A stretch of 64,000 nt of DNA from Pogonophryne albipinna (taxonomy: Eukaryota; Chordata; Actinopteri; Perciformes; Artedidraconidae): NCBI GenBank assembly GCA_028583405.1, contig CM053259.1:18017594-18081593 (forward strand), written 5' to 3'. Below the pieces are notes generated by a model. The model was not told the DNA's origin, searched no databases, and saw only the letters and a list, made by a program, of their open reading frames with translations. Position numbers and translations under genes: made by a program. Each line of letters starts with the position of its first letter. The first letter of the stretch is position 1. Of the stretch, positions 58,973-64,000 are shown piece after piece.

Positions 58973-59446
58973 ACAATCTCAAATAAACATATGGGCTCTC
59001 AGAAAGGAAATGCTTGAAATTATACAAACATATTTGATGTTTGAATGTTTTAAATGGCATCAACATGTACTTAATGTTAGTTGAGTTATCACCTCCAGTT
59101 TTTCTGAACTGTTTTGCGACTCAGTTAAACTGAGGTTAAACTGCAGGAAGACATTTATCTACTTTGATTGATTGACTTGGATAGTGTCCAATTTCCCATT
59201 TGATTTAACTGAAGATTCCAAACTTATGAAGCTGATATGAAAGCAGCACAGATAGCCATCTACAGCCAGTAGCATAGTAAGTATTTTAAGCACAAAGAGT
59301 GGCAGGCAGGAGCTTCAGGCTGGTGAATACAGAACACTGAGCACAGAGACCAACACCCCCACCACCCTTAAAGAGACAGGACACACTAAAGTAAACTTTT
59401 CCAGTCAGATCTCCTCTTATTGGATCTGCTTTACCCCGCCACCCAA

Positions 59447-59447
<1 letters not shown>
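58973..59447. other. Unique DNA right of the tandem units
   Basis: A/T-rich, no coding exon or known repeat recognised. It marks the outer end of the duplication. Confidence 0.5.

Positions 59448-59542
<95 letters not shown>
59448..59542 (+). repeat. (CA)n microsatellite, about 47 units
   Basis: Perfect CA run. Confidence 0.99.
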
Positions 59543-59543
<1 letters not shown>

Positions 59544-60907
59544 ATTCTGTGAAAAAACTCTTATTTGACTTGAGGAAATTAATTATCTGCAAAGGGCAAA
59601 TTAAGCAACTGTAGCAGCAAATAGGAAAAAAACAGAAGTACATTTGGTTTAGTTAGTACGTGCAAACGGTTAGTTAACCAACTAAATGTATGAACAAGAA
59701 TCTGCTAAAAGTATGGATTCCAGCATTAACAGAATATGGAAATATAATGTAAGAACATATGAGATTTGTACATTATAAAAGAAAGGATGTAAAATAAAAC
59801 AGAACTTTGAGAGTACGACGCAGGGTCATAACAAGCAGATGTGCTTGAAATAACATAAAAAAATTCCATAAAAGCAATACAAGTAAATGTAAACGTTTTG
59901 CTGACATTTTTTGTGAATCAACGACACAACTGCTGCTTGGGTTTTCCTTAAGCGAGATCATCCGGCTCAATGAGCCACAGTGCAGCAAACAGTTGCTCAA
60001 CCACAAATAAGAAATCATATATGTGCCTGCAGCTCTTTTAAAACCAGTATAGTGCCAACGTTCTTAACAGTATGGAAATACAGACATACTTTATAGAGAA
60101 ACCACAGCATCCCTTATATGTGGAGGTTGTGCGGGCTGCTGCTGTTAAGGTATCTAGATAATTTCAATGATTACAATTATCTCACCTAATGTCAACACTT
60201 TTAAATATATTTTACCTATTTAAGGTTATACATGTTATTTGAACATCTAACCACTAGGTGGCAGTAACACATTAACGTGTGTCTGTGTGGCAGCATGGTG
60301 GCTTCACATGTGTTTGAATGGATGCCGGAGGTATTCATTAGTTGCCTGCACTTAAGAGTGGGGTTGATGACCCAAGCTACCACAAATTATTCCCAATTAT
60401 AGGACCATAGACTAAGAATCAGCAGGCAAACCTTTTTGAGTTGTGATGTGACCCATTATAGTATTTAAATGTGTGCTCATAAGGGCCGTATGTGGATATG
60501 AGTTTGAGTTCATGCTGTTTCATCAGAAGGGGCATAGGCCGCAAGGTGAACCTCGAAAAGTCCTTTAGAAAAGAAATCCCGCTCCACAGAAGTGGAACTA
60601 CATAATCTTTAGTTCATAAAAAAGAACGAGTCATGCTTATCCACCAAAAAAAAGTTCGTCGCTAAAATTCCTGTCAATTCTTCTCGGCACGTAATTATTG
60701 GCTGAACTAGTCCCTTCAAAGCGTAATAATATCTTGGTCAAAAGTAGTGCCACGGTTCGTCACGTGATCGTGCTACACCAATTGGGTAGTTGCATATTGT
60801 CAACAGAAGTGAAAGATGGCCGCCTACATGGTTACGCTAAACCAGACCAAATGGATTCTAAACAGTGCTGTATGCTTGTTTTATGTCATGTTTTGTCATA
60901 TGTCTTC
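59543..60907. other. Gene-poor stretch with a short Kozak-started frame
   Basis: Mostly A/T-rich. At 60,815 an ATG in good context (gaaagATGGCCGCC) opens about 47 codons (MAAYMVTLNQTKWILNSAVC...) that run into the left 54-bp inverted repeat and stop there. No homology recognised, so I do not call it a gene. Confidence 0.35.
60251..60264 (+). promoter_or_regulatory. Candidate CTCF site
   Basis: ccactaggtggcag fits the CTCF core consensus CCASYAGRKGGCRS at every position. It lies in the gene-poor gap after the tandem units. Motif match only; many such matches are unbound. Confidence 0.35.
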
Positions 60908-60961
60908 ATACATCACTAAGTCCGAGGTATTTGCGTTATATACGCGGTATTTGTGAGAGGT
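60908..60961 (+). repeat. 54-bp inverted repeat, left arm (partner 61969-62022)
   Basis: atacatcactaagtccgagg... to ...tttgtgagaggt is the exact reverse complement of 61969-62022. If the ends are taken as catcactaag / cttagtgatg, each is flanked by TA, as in Tc1/mariner-type insertions. Confidence 0.95.
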
Positions 60962-61404
60962 TTTACTATCTGGGAACAGAGTTGACCATCGAATCAACAT
61001 TGGCTAGCAGCGTTTATCAGCCAACTCCAGCTACAACAACATTCCTGGACTACCATGTTCGCATCGCAAGGTTCATTGGCTGAGCTCGTGGATTATTCCA
61101 TTAGACTGAGGACTTTTTGTCTGTCTGTCTGTTGTTATTGTTACCCTGTACACGTTAAATGCACTCTTAAAATAAACATGACTTGATTTCATACATAGCT
61201 GCGTCCAAGAAGAAGGTTAACTTGTTACGTTAAGTAATTTAGATCAATAAAATGCAGTACTTATACCAATGTCCATTGATTCATTTATTTACTCATTCAT
61301 CCCTCCACAAATGAAAACAACACTGATGAACCATACAAACGAGATTTATTACAAATATAAAAGGTATGACATAGAAAACAGTACAAAACAGAATAAGGAC
61401 ACTC

Positions 61405-61974
61405 CTATTCCTCACTGTCAGTGTCAGGGCAGTCATCGTTCTCTTCCTCTGTTTCTTTTTTATTTGCACAATTTGAGCAACGACATAAGTCTGTGCAACA
61501 GAGTCCTGCAGAGAAGCATGAACATCTGCCTTTCTCACAGGCAGACTCTTTGCAGCTGCAGTGTATCACATTCAACACACTGTCAGGGGCAGGATTTCTT
61601 GTCATCCAGGTGACGTGTAAGTTCCCATCCTCTATTTCCCAACCATATCCAGCAGGTGATGGAGCATTTATTTCTCTTTTGAGACAGGACCTCATTATTG
61701 CTGCCTGGTAATTTGCCCTTTTGCAGTGCTGATGGAGGGCATCAGGAGTAGGGGGAATGCTTAATTCTGGCAAGGCCGATGATGCCATACAGAAAGCCTT
61801 GTACCTAGCATCATTTACATTTTCGGCTGCTGGCTGATCATATAGGTGACATACATACCGGCAAAGAAGTGCAAATGTTGATTGCTCCAAGTTAAAGTTA
61901 GTACCTAAACTTCTAAAAGCCTTAAGGTAGTCATCTTTCTCACATGCAACAGCAAATGACTTTCTTTTACCTCT
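61405..61974 (-). pseudogene. C-terminal exon of a CXC-type cysteine-rich protein
   Basis: One open minus-strand exon of about 190 codons without an ATG; it begins inside the 54-bp repeat (RGKRKSFAVACEKDDYLKAF). Then come LLCRYVCHLYDQ, PPTPDALHQHCKRANYQAAI, a tryptophan-rich part (YGWEIEDGNLHVTW) and a cysteine cluster (CSCKESACEKGRCSCF, GLCCTDLCRCSNC) like a tesmin/TSO1 CXC half, ending in an acidic tail DCPDTDSEE. A poly(A) signal lies at 61,350-61,345. From memory this is the C-terminus of a long protein family of unknown role found in many copies in fish and invertebrate genomes. Upstream exons should lie beyond 62,022, where another element is now inserted, so the gene is probably broken. 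Confidence 0.65.
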
Positions 61975-62022
61975 CACAAATACCGCGTATATAACGCAAA
62001 TACCTCGGACTTAGTGATGTAT
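61969..62022 (-). repeat. 54-bp inverted repeat, right arm (partner 60908-60961)
   Basis: Exact reverse complement of the left arm, ending ...cttagtgatgtat. The two arms bracket 1,115 bp holding the CXC-type exon. Confidence 0.95.
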
Positions 62023-62320
62023 TAAGACTAGGGCTGTCAGTCGATTAAAATATTTAATCGCGATTAATCGCATGATTGTCCATAGTTAATCGCGATTAAT
62101 CGCAAATTAATCGCACATTTTTGATCTGTTCTAAATGTACCTGAGAGGAATATTTTTCGAGTTTTTAATACTCTTATCAACATATGAGTGGACAAATATG
62201 CTTTATGCTAATGTTTATTATCATTTGAACAATGACAAATATTCTCATGAATATTAAACGCAACAACCTCTGAACATTACAAATATTCGCCTCAATTCAA
62301 CCTCTCATACAATAATACAC

Positions 62321-62323
<3 letters not shown>

Positions 62324-62393
<70 letters not shown>
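62324..62393 (+). repeat. (TG)n microsatellite
   Basis: Thirty-five tg units with one gcg interruption. Confidence 0.98.
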
Positions 62394-62394
<1 letters not shown>

Positions 62395-62652
62395 TGGATC
62401 GTTGGAGCTATGTGCAACTCAAGGCATATGCTGGAACGGGAGCTGCCTGGACGCTGCAATCATGTTGCGCACTATCCGTGCTGAGTGTGCTGACTTCTCG
62501 TACAATGTTCCACTGTCTGGCTTCCTGCATAAAGTCAAGTGCTCGGCACAGTTGTGGCGAAATGTCGCTCCTCTGTTTTCATTTAAACAGCTCCTTATAT
62601 CCGTTAGCGCAGCTAGCTAGCACCAGATGCTAACAACAACAATGCACGTAAG

Positions 62653-62938
62653 GGCCCTTTCTCATTTCTCTAACTCCCCTCCTCGACTCCTATCCTCGAT
62701 ACTTAGTCCCGCCCACAGGAGCTGTGAGCCGAGGAGCCGAGGAGGGGAACCGAGGAGAGAGGAGGGGAAGCAGCAGGCGGTTAGAGAAATGAGAACTCCT
62801 CTCCTCTGAGCGGTCATTTTAAAGAGACGTCCATTAATGATGACAGGAGGCACAGCAGCCCTCTGTCTGATGGACAGATGTGTTCATGACCACTTTGATT
62901 CATTCACAGTGCGGAATAATGAGACAGGCTACAGATGC

Positions 62939-63002
<64 letters not shown>

Positions 63003-63777
63003 GTATATATTTATATACATATATATACAATTTCAGAATCAAACAGAGCACTCTCATATTAACGTAACACTATCAGAGACTGGATATATCCCCCCCCCCT
63101 CTCTGGTCGCTACAATGAGGAAAATAAATGACGGACCAAAAGTTGTATTTACAAGTATTAAAAGTAAGCAGAGGACACCAAACCAACTGAGACCTGTCTG
63201 TCCGCTGCATCTACACACACACTGTACCAAACACACACACGCACCTACAGCTAACAGCCTAACAGCCGTTGTGTATTTTATTATGTGAAGCACTAAATGG
63301 TTTTAGAAAAATATGGACTCTTTGTTTGTAGATATCTACTAAACTACAGCAAATAAAGAGAGTAGGCCTGTTATACTGAGTGATATATATTATACACACT
63401 GCTCTGCTTTCTGCACGGACATCACAGCTGTTCTCTCTGGAAACATCGCGTCGCGATGAGAGCAGTTAATAAAATAATATCCAGGGGATGCATGCAGAGC
63501 TGTCATTGGCTGAGATCAGTCCGGCCATGCGTCACGACTCTTTGAAACATCTCTGTTGCCGGAAATGCATCCACGAAGGAGCCGTGGAGGACCGTGGAGG
63601 ACCCATCAGTGTATCCTCGGTTAGAGCTCCTCCAGAGAGCCTCCTCGATGCTCGGTCCTCGAAGTGCATTTAGAGAAATGAGATGTCCTTCAACATGGCG
63701 CGCTGAAATTCATTTCCGGGTCACGACCGGAGGACCGAGGAGTCGAGGAGGGGGATTTGATGAAATGAGAAAGGGCC
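62653..63777 (-). mobile_element. Harbinger-like MITE, uninterrupted copy
   Basis: 1,125 bp, ends ggccctttctcatttc / gaaatgagaaagggcc, 3-bp duplication aag (62650-62652 and 63778-63780). Opposite orientation to the copy at 36,169 and similar along its whole length. A (CA)n run at 62,940-62,999 corresponds to the (TG)n of that copy. It serves as the reference for the nested copies. Confidence 0.88.
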
Positions 63778-64000
63778 AAGGTCTCTCTCTCGCTCGCTCG
63801 GGCCACACATACACACACCCTCCCGGTCCTCCCGATGGCCAGTCGGTGCCTGCCGGTGAGCGTGGTCTGCCACAAGCGGACGGCAGGAGCGGGGCTGTCA
63901 TTATCAGCTTGTAGATGGTATTTTAAACTCGATGCGCTCTGAAACTACGGGGCGGCCGAGGGAGAAAAAAAATACACATGCGTTAATCGCGTTAAAATAA

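Larger units (their letters stand above)
62029..64000. mobile_element. Composite transposon with tagggctgtcag end, runs off the window
   Basis: The left end tagggctgtcagtcgattaa is followed by several taatcgcgattaatcgc blocks, a well-known repetitive text in fish. At the right edge the inverse blocks appear (cgttaatcgcgttaaaataa), so the far terminal repeat begins about here. The element is interrupted by a (TG)n tract and by a Harbinger-like MITE. No transposase frame seen. Confidence 0.7.

Noticed and set aside
59286..59643. Cys/Val- and Thr/His-rich open frames at CA/GT tracts (also at 11.7, 21.4, 62.3 and 62.9 kb)
   Set aside because: They are translations of dinucleotide repeats.
60815..60958. 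47-codon frame with good start context
   Set aside because: Short, no recognised homology, ends inside a repeat arm; noted only as part of the gap.

Overview
The window is eukaryotic and almost certainly from a ray-finned (teleost) fish. It has intron-split genes with GT-AG junctions, the vertebrate neighbours ptpn2 and psmg2, many CA/GT microsatellites, and DNA transposon families typical of fish (Tc1, hAT, PIF/Harbinger-like, TTAA-site elements). No operons, Shine-Dalgarno sites or CRISPR arrays are expected, and none was seen.

Layout. (1) 1-5,500: accessory DNA. It holds two minus-strand exons of an integrase-core-like protein, a five-exon plus-strand RING-like gene with an in-frame stop, a 41-bp inverted repeat at 528/5202 around that gene, a 33-bp minisatellite, and a lone first exon of an acidic, transposase-like protein. 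(2) 5,860-7,110: a U1 snRNA-like gene between two 231-bp direct repeats, probably the remains of a 1,015-bp tandem unit. (3) 7,558-23,182 plus: a complete ten-exon ptpn2 of 394 codons whose last exon gives a short nuclear-type (TC45-like) C-terminus. Its introns carry several non-autonomous DNA transposons. (4) 25,052-28,015 minus: a complete seven-exon psmg2 of 262 codons, convergent with ptpn2. (5) 28,825-31,503 minus: a complete five-exon D-2-hydroxyacid dehydrogenase (glyoxylate/hydroxypyruvate reductase-like) of 327 codons. (6) 32,186-36,015: a large foldback structure with arms of about 1.25 kb.

(7) 36,100-58,972: nested transposons followed by a direct tandem duplication. Unit 1 is 39,322-47,286 and unit 2 is 47,287-about 58,972. 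Each unit carries broken copies of the dehydrogenase gene, an intact three-exon THAP zinc-finger gene (194 codons) and an intact Tc1-like transposon (337-codon transposase, DD34E). Unit 1 has lost 2,782 bp. Unit 2 keeps that stretch, which encodes an intact SGNH/GDSL-type hydrolase-like gene (196 codons), and has gained a 939-bp hAT-type element with a perfect 8-bp target duplication. (8) 58,973-64,000: repeats, a possible CTCF site, the C-terminal exon of a cysteine-rich CXC-type protein common in animal repeats, and a composite element that runs off the right edge.

ptpn2 (tyrosine phosphatase of JAK/STAT and receptor kinase signalling), psmg2 (20S proteasome assembly) and the dehydrogenase (2-hydroxyacid metabolism) are unrelated housekeeping genes; the first two are also neighbours in mammals. 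The least explained part is the tandem unit, which couples a THAP gene, an SGNH hydrolase gene and an intact Tc1 element. The THAP and SGNH genes could be domesticated or transposon-borne. Family names were assigned by reading the translations; no database search was possible.
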